48,472 nt of DNA, taken from positions 1 through 48,472 of the forward strand of contig JAJACU010000027.1 in assembly GCA_022601345.1 (NCBI GenBank). Direction: 5' to 3'. The notes beneath the pieces were generated by a model. That model was not told the DNA's origin. It saw only the letters and a list, made by a program, of their open reading frames with translations, and did not search any database. Position 1 is the first letter of the stretch. Each line of letters begins with the position of its first letter. Made by a program: the position numbers and the translations under genes. Positions 31,955 to 40,808 of this stretch are shown here, in pieces. This DNA is from Chlamydiota bacterium. Lineage in GTDB: Bacteria; Chlamydiota; Chlamydiia; Chlamydiales; JAAZZY01.

Positions 31955-32776
31955 ATGACTTTTGCTGACCCCCTTTTTCCAGATCGCTCTTTGAGAGACA
32001 ATCCTTTTTTAAGAGATTATTATGCAGAACAAGAAGCTCATAATGAAGATTCACCAAGTGACCCTTGCGAGAAATCCTCTCAAACAAATAATAGTTGTTC
32101 AAATTCGCAAGAATCAAACCGATGTGCACGTTCAATTCAAAATAATAGAGAGCAAGATATATTTGAGCCTCAAGAGAGAAGCTCTGCCCCGTCACATTGC
32201 CATGAAAATTCTAGTCCCAATGATTTGAGTGCTAGAATTATTGAAATGGCAAGAGATCCATTTGAAGATAGTTGGGAAATGGGTAGAATCGTAAGGGTGC
32301 TAACCCTGGCTAATTCACTTCAAAAAGATGAAGATACAAGAGCAGATAGATTGCAAACTCAACCAGAGGTAAATGCAGAAATAGCTCAACAAGTTTGGGA
32401 TAATGCAACAGATCCTTGTGCAGATTTTGGATCTATTGAACCACATCGCCTAAGGCAGGTAGAAGCCTTAGCTAAGCTTATTCCTCAAGAAAATCATTTG
32501 ATCCAAACAGTCTCTAATATTTCAAAAGATAGTCCAAAACAACAAGATTTGAAAGAAAAAGAACCTGATTTTAATGAGGTGGTTCAAGATCATCACGAGA
32601 AAATAGGGCTTATTAAAAAAGGGGCTCTAAAATTAGAGCATTTTATAGAAACCCGCATTCCCAAGGCAGACCCTCAACAATTTAATGGGAAGATAAGTCA
32701 GCAAATTATTCAGGCAGCCAATGTTTCTCGTGAACAAAAAATTCAAAATTTTGAAAAATCTTATGAGAGGAGTTAA
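31955..32776 (+). CDS. N-terminal part of a large toxin-type protein (separated from the rest by a frameshift)
   Basis: A 273-residue frame from ATG 31955, beginning MTFADPLFPDRS. It is hydrophilic and Ser/Asn/Glu-rich in the first 100 residues and helical afterwards, with no signal peptide. It ends ENFEKSYERS-like (…NFEKSYERS) at 32776. The following frame continues smoothly from the same place as RGVNDYAIRQCN, so removal or insertion of one base in the gagaggag stretch near 32765-32772 would join them into one protein of about 860 residues. Either the gene is broken or this is a frameshift in the sequence. The front resembles the disordered N-terminus of the HNH protein only in composition. 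Confidence 0.65.
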   Translation: MTFADPLFPDRSLRDNPFLRDYYAEQEAHNEDSPSDPCEKSSQTNNSCSNSQESNRCARSIQNNREQDIFEPQERSSAPSHCHENSSPNDLSARIIEMARDPFEDSWEMGRIVRVLTLANSLQKDEDTRADRLQTQPEVNAEIAQQVWDNATDPCADFGSIEPHRLRQVEALAKLIPQENHLIQTVSNISKDSPKQQDLKEKEPDFNEVVQDHHEKIGLIKKGALKLEHFIETRIPKADPQQFNGKISQQIIQAANVSREQKIQNFEKSYERS

Positions 32777-34532
32777 TGACTACGCCATTAGGCAATGCAA
32801 TAGCTTGCTTTGCGCTATTCCAGGATTGAACCATTCTCAAGAAGACTTTTATGAAAAACATTTAATGAGTCGAAAAGGGGAAGGAATTGAGAGCTCCTTT
32901 TATTATTGGACGGGTAATGCTGTTGGAGTTTTAGCTGAACTTGCGACTCTTAAAGGAGGACCCACAGCTATAAATATAGGGCGCTTGGCTGTACAAAAAG
33001 TGGGACTTGCAGCAGGCAGAGCTGGCATTCAAGCAGCTGTGCATGCAAAGCTAACGACAGGCTCTATTGGGAAAGGGGTTGCCCAGCACTTACCAAGAGC
33101 AGCTGGGGGAGGGGCATTAGCTATTCATGAATCAGCAACTTTTGCTTCTCAATTTTCTAAATTGGTAGCTTTAAAAAGTGTGGAAACAGTTGTAAAGGTG
33201 CTTAAAAATAGTTCAGAGCTTCTAAGGAAGGCTCCCGAGATTGCTAAGTATATTCAAAAGCCTGTGGTGGATTCTCAAGAATTTCTTAGAGGCTTACGCA
33301 ATATGGTTAAATCTCCACTTACCTCACATATAATCGAAGACATCACAGTTAAAAATTCTATATCATCTGAAATAGACTCTATTGCTAATCAGGCAATAAG
33401 TAAGGCTTCTAAGGACATTAATGAAGCAGAAGCTGTTTTTGAAGATTTTGAAGGAGTTCTTGATTCTCTTGATGATCGTGCAAGTAGTTTCCAAAAATAT
33501 CTTGAGTTTGTACATCGCCATCAGATGAGAAAATTTGTACAAAATATGAACTGTCCTAAAGAAGCTATTTCTTATGTGATGGAAAAGGTTCCTGAAAGGA
33601 CAAGTTATCGAGAAAACATCACTGAGGAAACAGTGAAAAATATCTTAAAAGCTCAAGATAATATTGAATACTGTAATAAACATGTGAGAGATCCATGGGT
33701 TAGAGATAAACTTATGCAGCTTTTATGGTCTGAGGGTAAGTTTTCTGTTTTTGGCTCAGATATTAAAGGCTACTCAGAGCAATTCAAAACTATTGTTGAG
33801 CAGTATGGACTTGATATGTCTAAGCATTGGAATCAATTAAGGATACCAAGACATGCAGTAATTTCCAAAAATTTTCATAATTGGGTCTTAGAGGAATTGC
33901 AAGACATTCATCAAAAAATTCAACAAATGGAAATCTCAGATGATGTACAAAGACGATCTAGTTTTTTACAACAATTTAACATAAGAATAAAAAATACTTT
34001 AAAATCTAACCCTCTAATTTCTCACCCAAAATGGTACAAATTTTGGAAAAATGACAAATCTCATTTTGAAAATAGTCAAGAATTTGTCCAGGTAGTTGGA
34101 GGTTCCCATATTAACTCCAACGCTCCACAATACTCTGAGTCCTCACAACAAGTTAGTAAGTCTGTATCCACAGATAAGACTACCTATAAAATACACAAAG
34201 ACTTACAATTTAGACACTTTGAAGAAGGTGGGGCAATTGATGACAAAAAAAGCCTTGTTTACTGGAATTATGAAAAAATAATCCTAAAAACAGAGCCCTT
34301 AATAGGAAAAGGTATTTCAGTAGATGAGAAAAAGTTTGGAGAGAAAGACTTTAAAGAAGTTGTGGGATTTGATGAGATTTGCGGTGAAGTTTATGATCAA
34401 GATACCTTGCAATGGATTAAAACAAAATTTGCTAAAATACATTATAGATTAGATGGCCGTTATCATATAGTCCCTATCAAGCCAACATCTAGTCACGCAA
34501 AACAATGGGAAAATTTACATGGAAAAAGTTGA
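32721..34532 (+). CDS. C-terminal part of a large toxin-type protein
   Basis: A 603-codon frame whose true beginning is probably the frameshift near 32770 rather than ATG 32721 or 32763, since neither has a ribosome-binding site. Residues ~65-130 form a glycine/alanine-rich hydrophobic region (NAVGVLAELATL, GLAAGRAGIQAAV, RAAGGGALAIHES) resembling the pretoxin or membrane-contacting helices of polymorphic toxins. A long helical part follows, then a separate ~120-residue C-terminal module ending KFAKIHYRLDGRYHIVPIKP. Such an end is typical of small RNase-type toxin domains, but no family is recognised. The next gene overlaps its end by 14 bases and looks like an immunity gene. Toxin function is inferred. 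Confidence 0.62.
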   Translation: MFLVNKKFKILKNLMRGVNDYAIRQCNSLLCAIPGLNHSQEDFYEKHLMSRKGEGIESSFYYWTGNAVGVLAELATLKGGPTAINIGRLAVQKVGLAAGRAGIQAAVHAKLTTGSIGKGVAQHLPRAAGGGALAIHESATFASQFSKLVALKSVETVVKVLKNSSELLRKAPEIAKYIQKPVVDSQEFLRGLRNMVKSPLTSHIIEDITVKNSISSEIDSIANQAISKASKDINEAEAVFEDFEGVLDSLDDRASSFQKYLEFVHRHQMRKFVQNMNCPKEAISYVMEKVPERTSYRENITEETVKNILKAQDNIEYCNKHVRDPWVRDKLMQLLWSEGKFSVFGSDIKGYSEQFKTIVEQYGLDMSKHWNQLRIPRHAVISKNFHNWVLEELQDIHQKIQQMEISDDVQRRSSFLQQFNIRIKNTLKSNPLISHPKWYKFWKNDKSHFENSQEFVQVVGGSHINSNAPQYSESSQQVSKSVSTDKTTYKIHKDLQFRHFEEGGAIDDKKSLVYWNYEKIILKTEPLIGKGISVDEKKFGEKDFKEVVGFDEICGEVYDQDTLQWIKTKFAKIHYRLDGRYHIVPIKPTSSHAKQWENLHGKS

Positions 34533-35244
34533 AGTGAAGAGAACTCTTGAAGAAGAAAAAGTTTTTGCGGCCCTAAAATTTGATGTTAATATTGCTCTGG
34601 GAGGGATGGTCATCCCATCACTACGAGCTGTAGCTATTAATTGGGAACCAGGTAAAATCAAGGCCCAACTTGTCTTTTTTCATGATGGTTTGGCTGATGA
34701 ACCAATAGAATGGCATTATAATTGTATTGAAGTAGATTGTAATGGTGAACCTGAATATCTAGGCACACCAATTTTAATGCAGATTAAAATAATTTCCAGT
34801 CCTTTCCCTATGCTTCTACCCGAGGTTTCTGAGATTGTTTATCTGAGAAAAGAAGAAAGCTCTCCATTCAATGAAATTAATAAGTATGTTCCTGATTGGA
34901 CTGTCGGGTCAGTTATACGCCTTAAAGTTAATGAAGCTTTGAGAGGAAAAGTTACAGGAGATCTTCGCGCGATTCATCTAACATGGGATGAAACAAACAC
35001 AGAAGCTCAGATTACTTTTTTTCATAATAGTGCAATCACTGATGAAATTTATAAGCATTACGAAGAGATTTTCAATATAGCCACATTGACAGCTGATCAG
35101 TGGAAAAAAGATGGTAAAAAAGTTGTTCCTAGATTGGCAGTTAAGAGTGTTGCTTATCCAGATAAAATAGAAAGGCCAAAAAATCTAGATAGACTTTATT
35201 CACGTAAAGAACCTTTCACAGACAAGCCTATAGGTGAGAATTAA
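34519..35244 (+). CDS. Probable immunity protein with internally duplicated domain
   Basis: A 241-residue soluble protein made of two similar halves. Residues ~14-112 contain SLRAVAINWEPGKIKAQLVFFHDG and end YLRKE; residues ~130-231 contain DLRAIHLTWDETNTEAQITFFHNS and end YSRKE. Each half is the size of a small single-domain immunity protein. The ATG overlaps the toxin-type gene by 14 bases, so the two are coupled. The order (long protein with distinct C-terminal module, then small acidic protein) is that of toxin-immunity pairs. One half may have arisen to match a variant toxin. The family name is not known to me. Confidence 0.62.
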   Translation: MEKVEVKRTLEEEKVFAALKFDVNIALGGMVIPSLRAVAINWEPGKIKAQLVFFHDGLADEPIEWHYNCIEVDCNGEPEYLGTPILMQIKIISSPFPMLLPEVSEIVYLRKEESSPFNEINKYVPDWTVGSVIRLKVNEALRGKVTGDLRAIHLTWDETNTEAQITFFHNSAITDEIYKHYEEIFNIATLTADQWKKDGKKVVPRLAVKSVAYPDKIERPKNLDRLYSRKEPFTDKPIGEN

Positions 35245-35271
35245 ATCTTTTAGCTTCTTGAGCAACTTGGT

Positions 35272-36315
35272 TTAAAAGACCACCAAGTAGGCTATAAAAA
35301 AAGCTACAAAAGCAGGAGAATTTTGGCCTCCAAGTGTGTACCAGGGGCCCAAAACTAAACCTGAAGTTTCAGTTAGAGTGATTTCTATTTCTGGTGCAGC
35401 TAAGTTGAATGTGACAATTTGTGGGACGTTGACGCGCCTGCCTCCCATGTTTCCTGTAAAACCTCCTTTAAGGCTTTGTTGGTAGTTTGAATCAAAGGCT
35501 ATACTTATGCGCTTTGAAATTTCAAATTCCCCAGAAAGAAATACTGAAAATACACTACCAGGTCTTACTTTTCCATTAGTGAGGTGGTCCCCACCATAGA
35601 GGTTTGCTCCTCTAACTCTAAAGTTTTGAGGTATAATGTACCCAAAAGCTGCATAGAGATTGTAGGCATGGCTAGTATGATATCTAAAGCCTTTTTCAGC
35701 GGCTAAATAAAAGCCTGATTGAAAAGATCCTTGTCCTGTAATGTCAATTCCATTTCTAGAAGCTTTTAATTTTTGAAATCTTCCAGTTGGAAAAATTTGC
35801 TGAAACATGAACCTAGCATTTGGAGTCCAATCACCTTGCATTTTTTTGTCTTCAGAGATCTGATAGCCAAAGCGAAGTGTTGTATCAGTAAAGTGTGTGT
35901 AGGTAGCATGTTTACTAAAGTTAGTCACAATATTGGTAATAAGATCTATTCCAAAATATTTAGGGAAGCCATATTGACAGTATCCGTCATAGACCATAGA
36001 TAATACAGGGTCATCTGAAATTCCTACATTCCAGCTATTTTTATAGCTTCCATAGATATAATTTGCAGTAACAGAAGGCTCTAAAGCTGGTTTTCTAAAT
36101 GTTGCATTTATAGGAGAAGGCACAAGTAAGGGGCCTAAAAACCACTGTTTAAAAAAAGAGCGCGACTTCTCAAATGTTAGGCCTTCTTTGCCATTTTTTT
36201 CATTGGCCATATACTGGTCCCAAAATTTGTCAGGCTCAAATTCTAAGGCCATAAGATTTGCTGTAAGGGTAATCAAAAACGCCAGTAGAAAAAATCTATA
36301 ATTTTGAGTTTGCAT
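35272..36315 (-). CDS. Outer-membrane beta-barrel protein
   Basis: A 347-residue protein with a signal peptide (FFLLAFLITLTANLMA, cleavage probably before LEFEP). The mature part is rich in alternating aromatic strands and Gly/Asn turns, with no cysteine pattern, and ends in a strand terminating FIAYLVVF, the C-terminal phenylalanine needed for barrel assembly. The spacing suggests about 12-14 strands. It resembles MetA-pathway/phenol-transport-like and chlamydial porin-type proteins, but the substrate is unknown. Three decayed tails of close relatives lie at 7260-7440, 21600-21722 and 22853-23018, so this is the surviving member here. It converges with the immunity gene. Confidence 0.82.
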   Translation of the reverse strand: MQTQNYRFFLLAFLITLTANLMALEFEPDKFWDQYMANEKNGKEGLTFEKSRSFFKQWFLGPLLVPSPINATFRKPALEPSVTANYIYGSYKNSWNVGISDDPVLSMVYDGYCQYGFPKYFGIDLITNIVTNFSKHATYTHFTDTTLRFGYQISEDKKMQGDWTPNARFMFQQIFPTGRFQKLKASRNGIDITGQGSFQSGFYLAAEKGFRYHTSHAYNLYAAFGYIIPQNFRVRGANLYGGDHLTNGKVRPGSVFSVFLSGEFEISKRISIAFDSNYQQSLKGGFTGNMGGRRVNVPQIVTFNLAAPEIEITLTETSGLVLGPWYTLGGQNSPAFVAFFIAYLVVF

Positions 36316-36412
36316 CTCTTCTTAAGGGGTCCCAACAGTTTATTCTGCTCGGTATATCATGGAAATACTTTAGAATGAATATTTTTTTTGAAAGCTTGTG
36401 AAGATCCTATGC

Positions 36413-36441
36413 TTTACACAATCTTGCTAAAAGTTTAACAT
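36413..36441 (+). promoter_or_regulatory. Predicted sigma-70-type promoter
   Basis: TTTACA at 36413-36418 and TAACAT at 36436-36441 are separated by 17 bases, close to consensus for a housekeeping promoter. It lies 28 bases before the ATG of the methyltransferase gene at 36469, leaving a short leader with a ggag site. Confidence 0.5.
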
Positions 36442-36468
36442 ATCTCATTATCAATATTGGAGATCAAT

Positions 36469-37143
36469 ATGTTAAAGCAATATTTCAAATATGGCCCTGA
36501 AAAAATTATTAGAGATGTCTGTGAACTCAAGACTCAGCGTCTATCGAATATTTCAGGTATAGAACTTTTAATCGATCCAAATGTTTATCCTTCGGATCGC
36601 TTTAGATCTTCTAGGTTTCTAGTGGATGAGTTAACTGGGATACTTGATGGGGTCAATGTTTGTGATATGGGTTGTGGCCCTGGAATTGTTGGGCTAGTTG
36701 CCATGTATAATGGAGCAAAGAATGTTGTGCAGGTTGATATCAATCCGCATGCTGTAAATAACGCTAGGAGTAATAGAAGCTATCATAGCTTTGAAGAAAG
36801 TCAGCTTCAGGTTTATGAAAGTGATTGTTTTGACAATATCCCATCTCAAAAATTTGATTACATCTTATATAATCCTCCTTTTCATTCTGAAAAAGTAGAA
36901 ATAAAAGACCCAATTGAAAGAGCATTTATTGATCCTGGATTTGCATCTTTTGAAAAATTTTTAGATCAGTCCAAAAATTATTTGGAAAAAGATGCCGAAG
37001 TGATTATTGCTTTTTCAAATAAAGGAGATACTCAAGCATTAGAGAGCCTATTTACAAAGCATGGTTTTAGCTGGAGACTTTGGAAGGTGGCAAATGTAAA
37101 TGTAGAATTTGATAGTCGTCTCTATCAACTAAAAAATAATTGA
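36469..37143 (+). CDS. SAM-dependent methyltransferase with NPPF motif
   Basis: ATG 36469 is preferred to TTG 36457, as ggag lies six bases upstream. The 224-residue protein has VCDMGCGPGIVGLVA (motif I), VVQVDINPHAVNNARSN (motif II) and DYILYNPPFH, the N-P-P-F motif of enzymes methylating amide or base nitrogens (HemK/PrmC, RsmC and relatives). It lacks the N-terminal domain of PrmC. Substrate may be a glutamine side chain, rRNA base or a small molecule. It is complete and transcribed from its own promoter, ahead of a DMT transporter. Confidence 0.85.
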   Translation: MLKQYFKYGPEKIIRDVCELKTQRLSNISGIELLIDPNVYPSDRFRSSRFLVDELTGILDGVNVCDMGCGPGIVGLVAMYNGAKNVVQVDINPHAVNNARSNRSYHSFEESQLQVYESDCFDNIPSQKFDYILYNPPFHSEKVEIKDPIERAFIDPGFASFEKFLDQSKNYLEKDAEVIIAFSNKGDTQALESLFTKHGFSWRLWKVANVNVEFDSRLYQLKNN

Positions 37144-37207
37144 AAATTGACAATTGACTGACGTTAATATAAACTCAACACTCTAATTTAAAAAAACATA
37201 TAAAAAT

Positions 37208-38176
37208 ATGAGACTGTTTAAAAAAAGCGGTAGAAAGCAGAATAACGAAAGCATCTTAAGACAAAGATACTCTGTTTTTTTTTCATCAGAGCGGCTTGTA
37301 AAGGGGATTTCTCTGACTTTTATTGGTTGGGTTTTAATTGCTGTATCAACGGTTGCCTTTCAACATTTAGTTATCAATAATTCTATTTATGTAACACTGT
37401 TTTATATTTTTTCAGCGGCCTTTGTTCCGCTTTTTATTTGCGCTCTTTTTAAGGGGCGAGGTTTTTTCATCTGTGGAAAACCCTATTTTATTATTATTAG
37501 AGCCATATTTGCTGTTGGTAATTACTACACTTATTTTACTTCTCGTATTTGGATTACTAAGACAAGTAACTCCCTTCTATTTAGCATAGATACATTGTGT
37601 GTGCCTCTTTTAGTCTATTTGATTTTTAAAAAGAAATTTTCTTCACTTACTTGGATCGGTTTATTAACGAGCTTCTTTGGACTAGCGCTTGTTTACTCTT
37701 TCAAGCTAGACATCTTTAGCATGCAAGGAATTTTAGAAAGTACTGTATGTTTAGTTAGTGGAGTTACGATGGCAGGGCTTATTATAATCAGCTGCTACAT
37801 CATTCGCTATGATTCAGCGCTCAGACAGTCTCTCTATACAACTTTATTTGGAGCGGTAGTTTCAGGGATAGGCGCATGGACCTCAGGCTGGAAGCAGCCT
37901 TGCAATGCGGATATAGTTTACATGCTAATCCAAGGGCTGTTCTACGCAGCTGTCATCATGCTTTTTTTAAGTGCTTGTGATTGCATTGAGCCGCACATCG
38001 TTGCAAATTTGAGTCACTGCGTTCCTCTGCTAATTATTTTCCTCAATGGGGCATTCAAATTCTACCCCATATCTTTCCTAACGTATATTGGAACAGCAGT
38101 GACAATGTTAGGAATGCTTGCAGTTCTTTTCTCAACGCGCTTTCAACGCAAAGAAGAAGATCTCTTGTTAAGCTAA
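37208..38176 (+). CDS. DMT-superfamily (EamA-type) transporter, first paralogue
   Basis: A 322-residue protein with about ten hydrophobic helices arranged as two EamA-type halves. The second half begins near residue 185 (VSGVTMAGLIIISCYII). A ~35-residue cytosolic N-terminus precedes helix 1. Relatives in intracellular bacteria include transporters of S-adenosylmethionine and other metabolites, which would fit a host-dependent lifestyle, but specificity is not readable. A more distant paralogue lies at 38752-39702. Its stop overlaps the convergent cytidine deaminase gene by nine bases. Confidence 0.85.
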   Translation: MRLFKKSGRKQNNESILRQRYSVFFSSERLVKGISLTFIGWVLIAVSTVAFQHLVINNSIYVTLFYIFSAAFVPLFICALFKGRGFFICGKPYFIIIRAIFAVGNYYTYFTSRIWITKTSNSLLFSIDTLCVPLLVYLIFKKKFSSLTWIGLLTSFFGLALVYSFKLDIFSMQGILESTVCLVSGVTMAGLIIISCYIIRYDSALRQSLYTTLFGAVVSGIGAWTSGWKQPCNADIVYMLIQGLFYAAVIMLFLSACDCIEPHIVANLSHCVPLLIIFLNGAFKFYPISFLTYIGTAVTMLGMLAVLFSTRFQRKEEDLLLS

Positions 38177-38611
38177 ATGTTTAAGATCTTTAGGTCCAAA
38201 AGAATTTGGAAGTAGTTCATCGAGCCTCCACTCATTATGGATTACCCCATCACTTGTTGCAGAGTAAATATACGCATGTGGGTTGAACTCGTTGATGAAC
38301 TGCCTGCAGGGTCCACAAGGTGCTCCTCCTTCTCCTAAAACAATAACAACAGCCTTAATTTCTCTTTCTCCAGATGCCACTGCACTAACAATAGCAGAGC
38401 GCTCAGCGCATATTGTTGCCCCTAGTAAGGCATTTTCGACATTGCAACCCGTAAAAATTTTTCCAGACTCCATGAGAATCGCTGCTCCTACGGGGTAATG
38501 AGAATAAGGAGAGTAGGAGTTTTTTTGGGCTTCTACAGCACGTTGGGTGAGCTCTTCAACCATTTCTTGTGGTACAAACTCAGTAAATCTTCCCATTGCA
38601 GTAATATTCAT
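38168..38611 (-). CDS. cdd: Cytidine deaminase
   Basis: ATG 38611 is chosen because aagga lies eight bases before it; frames further upstream lack a site. The 147-residue protein is of homotetrameric cytidine deaminase type: TGCNVENA, then TICAERSA with zinc ligand C68 and proton-shuttling E70, then APCGPCRQ with zinc ligands C99 and C102. It converts (deoxy)cytidine to (deoxy)uridine in pyrimidine salvage. It lies between two DMT transporters, transcribed against them. Together with thymidine kinase at 44116 it indicates nucleoside salvage ability. Confidence 0.95.
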   Translation of the reverse strand: MNITAMGRFTEFVPQEMVEELTQRAVEAQKNSYSPYSHYPVGAAILMESGKIFTGCNVENALLGATICAERSAIVSAVASGEREIKAVVIVLGEGGAPCGPCRQFINEFNPHAYIYSATSDGVIHNEWRLDELLPNSFGPKDLKHLA

Positions 38612-38751
38612 TTTAAGATCCTTGGTAGTCATTTTAAAATATAGCAAGTGTACCTATGTTAGTAATTTTTAAAAGACAAAAAAATCTTGTATATATTGGG
38701 GCAATAGGCCAATCTCTATGCAAGAGATCTTGAATAATAGGGCGCAAGTTG

Positions 38752-39702
38752 GTGCTTAAAAAATTATTAAAAATTGATCCTAAAATTTTTGGGGAATCTC
38801 ACGATTTAGAAAATCGCCATATTGGAATCTCCTATACCGCTTTTGGCTGGTTTTTAATTGCTCTTAGTTCAGTTTTTTTTACTCAAACGCGAGCGACTCA
38901 TTCTCTAGTTAACACGTGCTTTCATCAATATCTAGCAGCCTTTATGGCTGTAAGCCTTTGGGCGGCCTTTAAAGGTAAAAAAAACTTTTTTTGTAAGAAC
39001 CCTTTTTTAGTCATTATAAACTCGTTTATTTGCATGCTGTGCTTCTATATTTCATATATTTTGAAGATGACTCCTGCAAGTACAAGTAATTCCTATCTCT
39101 TAAATAGTGATTCTATAATAGCGGCTTTAATTCTGATTTTTGCATTTAAGCAAAAAATCAGTTTTTTGACTTGGCTAGGCTTGATTATGGGCTTTATAGG
39201 GGTCATGAGCTTCTTCTCCTTTAATGTTGATTTTTCAACATTTAAAGCGATATCGGATGCTTTTATATGCCTTGTTTCAGCTGCACTACTTGCTGTTTTA
39301 GTTTTGCTTACACAGGTTCTTTTGCAGAGTAATCCTCCCATTGTCATCGCATTATCTCACTGTATGGTAGGTCTTTTTTGTTCTGGAGCTATGCTTTATT
39401 TCTCAGGGTGGCAGCTTCCAACAAATTTTGAGCTTTTCTGCATGGGGGTCGATGGATTTATTTACGGAATATCACTCTATTTCTTTATTACAGCACTCTA
39501 TTATGTGGAGAGCTACATTGTCATGTCACTGAGCTATCTTCTTCCAGTCTATCTAATTATTATTAACTTAGGCCTTAAAAGAGGTGGAGTTGATCTTTAT
39601 GTGATTGTTGGGGCGCTTTTAGTCATTGTTGGTGTGGCAATTATTCCTATTCCTGCATACCTTTTAGATCATAAAAAGAAATATACACCCCCTGTTCATT
39701 AA
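38752..39702 (+). CDS. DMT-superfamily (EamA-type) transporter, second paralogue
   Basis: GTG 38752 (or TTG 38749) begins a protein of about 316 residues. It shares architecture with the transporter at 37208: a polar N-terminus, FGWFLIALSSVFF in helix 1, a TSNSYLLNSDSI segment (TSNSLLFSIDTL in the paralogue) and FLTWLGLIMGFIGVMSFFSFN (SLTWIGLLTSFFGLALVYSFK there). About ten helices are visible. It arose from the same ancestor by duplication, later separated by cdd. Substrate unknown. Confidence 0.85.
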   Translation: MLKKLLKIDPKIFGESHDLENRHIGISYTAFGWFLIALSSVFFTQTRATHSLVNTCFHQYLAAFMAVSLWAAFKGKKNFFCKNPFLVIINSFICMLCFYISYILKMTPASTSNSYLLNSDSIIAALILIFAFKQKISFLTWLGLIMGFIGVMSFFSFNVDFSTFKAISDAFICLVSAALLAVLVLLTQVLLQSNPPIVIALSHCMVGLFCSGAMLYFSGWQLPTNFELFCMGVDGFIYGISLYFFITALYYVESYIVMSLSYLLPVYLIIINLGLKRGGVDLYVIVGALLVIVGVAIIPIPAYLLDHKKKYTPPVH

Positions 39703-39746
39703 TTGTCATATTCAGTATCTTAAAATTTTGTTTATGAGAAATTGTT

Positions 39747-40802
39747 ATGATTGAGTGTATTGGTTATGGTGCAAAGGGTGAAAAACAAAAGCTAACTTCC
39801 CTTAGTTTTCCAAGAAGAGACTTGCGAGATAATGATGTTTTGATAGACATCAAATATTGCGGTGTATGCCACTCTGACATTCACCAAGTAAACAATGACT
39901 GGGGTGGGTCATTGTATCCGATGGTTCCAGGTCATGAAATTGTAGGCATTGTCAAAGAAGTAGGATCAAATGTAAGGACGTATAAAAAAGGCGACGTTGT
40001 AGGCGTAGGGTGCCTTGTAGACTCTTGTCAAGAATGTCCTAGCTGCAAAGAAAATTTAGAACAATATTGTGATAAAGGAGCAGTAGGAACCTATAACTCA
40101 AAAGAATATGAAAGTGGCGCAGCCACCCAAGGAGGATATTCAACAAGTGTTGTAGTGCGTGAAGAATTTGTAGTGCGTGTACCTGAAAATTTAGATTTAG
40201 CAGCAGCAGCGCCTTTGCTGTGCGCAGGAATTACCACATACTCTCCAATAAAGCATTGGAAGATGGAAGCTGGGCACAAACTAGGTGTTGTAGGCTTAGG
40301 TGGGTTAGGGCACATGGCTGTGAAACTAGCCAGGGCTATGAGTATAAATGTAACCGTCTTTACAACATCTCCAGAAAAAGTTGATGATGCAAAAAAGTTG
40401 GGTGCAGATCACGTTGTACTTTCAAAAAATGAAGATGAAATGAAGGCAATGGCCAAGCAGCTTGACTTTGTAATCAACACTGTTGCAGCTGTCCACAATC
40501 TTGATTCATACCTTCAATGTTTAAAACGAGATGGCAAGATGATCATGATTGGGTTGCCCGACAAGCCTTATCCAAATATTGAAGTCTCAGAACTTATTTT
40601 TCATAGAAAAACTCTTGCAGGCTCTCTTATTGGAGGCATTAAAGAAACTCAAGAAATGTTAGATTTCTGCGGTGAGCATGATATTGTTTGTGACATTGAG
40701 AAAATTAATATTCAAGATATCAATGAAGCTTACAAACGCACCATTGAAGGTGATGTGAAATATCGCTTTGTAATTGATATAGCAAGCTTAAAAGAAGGTT
40801 AG
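39747..40802 (+). CDS. Zinc-dependent alcohol dehydrogenase (cinnamyl-alcohol/YahK type)
   Basis: A 351-residue medium-chain dehydrogenase. Catalytic zinc region is CGVCHSDIH (C41, H42) with GHE (H63, E64); the structural zinc has C94, C97, C100 and C108. The NADP-binding loop is VGLGGLGHMAVKLA. GYSTSVVV and the D-K-P-Y end of the C-terminal segment follow. These enzymes reduce a broad range of aldehydes with NADPH. It is complete, of normal length, and followed six bases later by a membrane-protein gene, so the two may be co-transcribed. Confidence 0.93.
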   Translation: MIECIGYGAKGEKQKLTSLSFPRRDLRDNDVLIDIKYCGVCHSDIHQVNNDWGGSLYPMVPGHEIVGIVKEVGSNVRTYKKGDVVGVGCLVDSCQECPSCKENLEQYCDKGAVGTYNSKEYESGAATQGGYSTSVVVREEFVVRVPENLDLAAAAPLLCAGITTYSPIKHWKMEAGHKLGVVGLGGLGHMAVKLARAMSINVTVFTTSPEKVDDAKKLGADHVVLSKNEDEMKAMAKQLDFVINTVAAVHNLDSYLQCLKRDGKMIMIGLPDKPYPNIEVSELIFHRKTLAGSLIGGIKETQEMLDFCGEHDIVCDIEKINIQDINEAYKRTIEGDVKYRFVIDIASLKEG

Positions 40803-40808
40803 AGTTTT

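Noticed and set aside
35265-35288. Inverted repeat acttggt/accaagt as a terminator
   Set aside because: It overlaps the stop codon of the barrel gene, has only seven pairs and no T-run, so it was not listed as a terminator.
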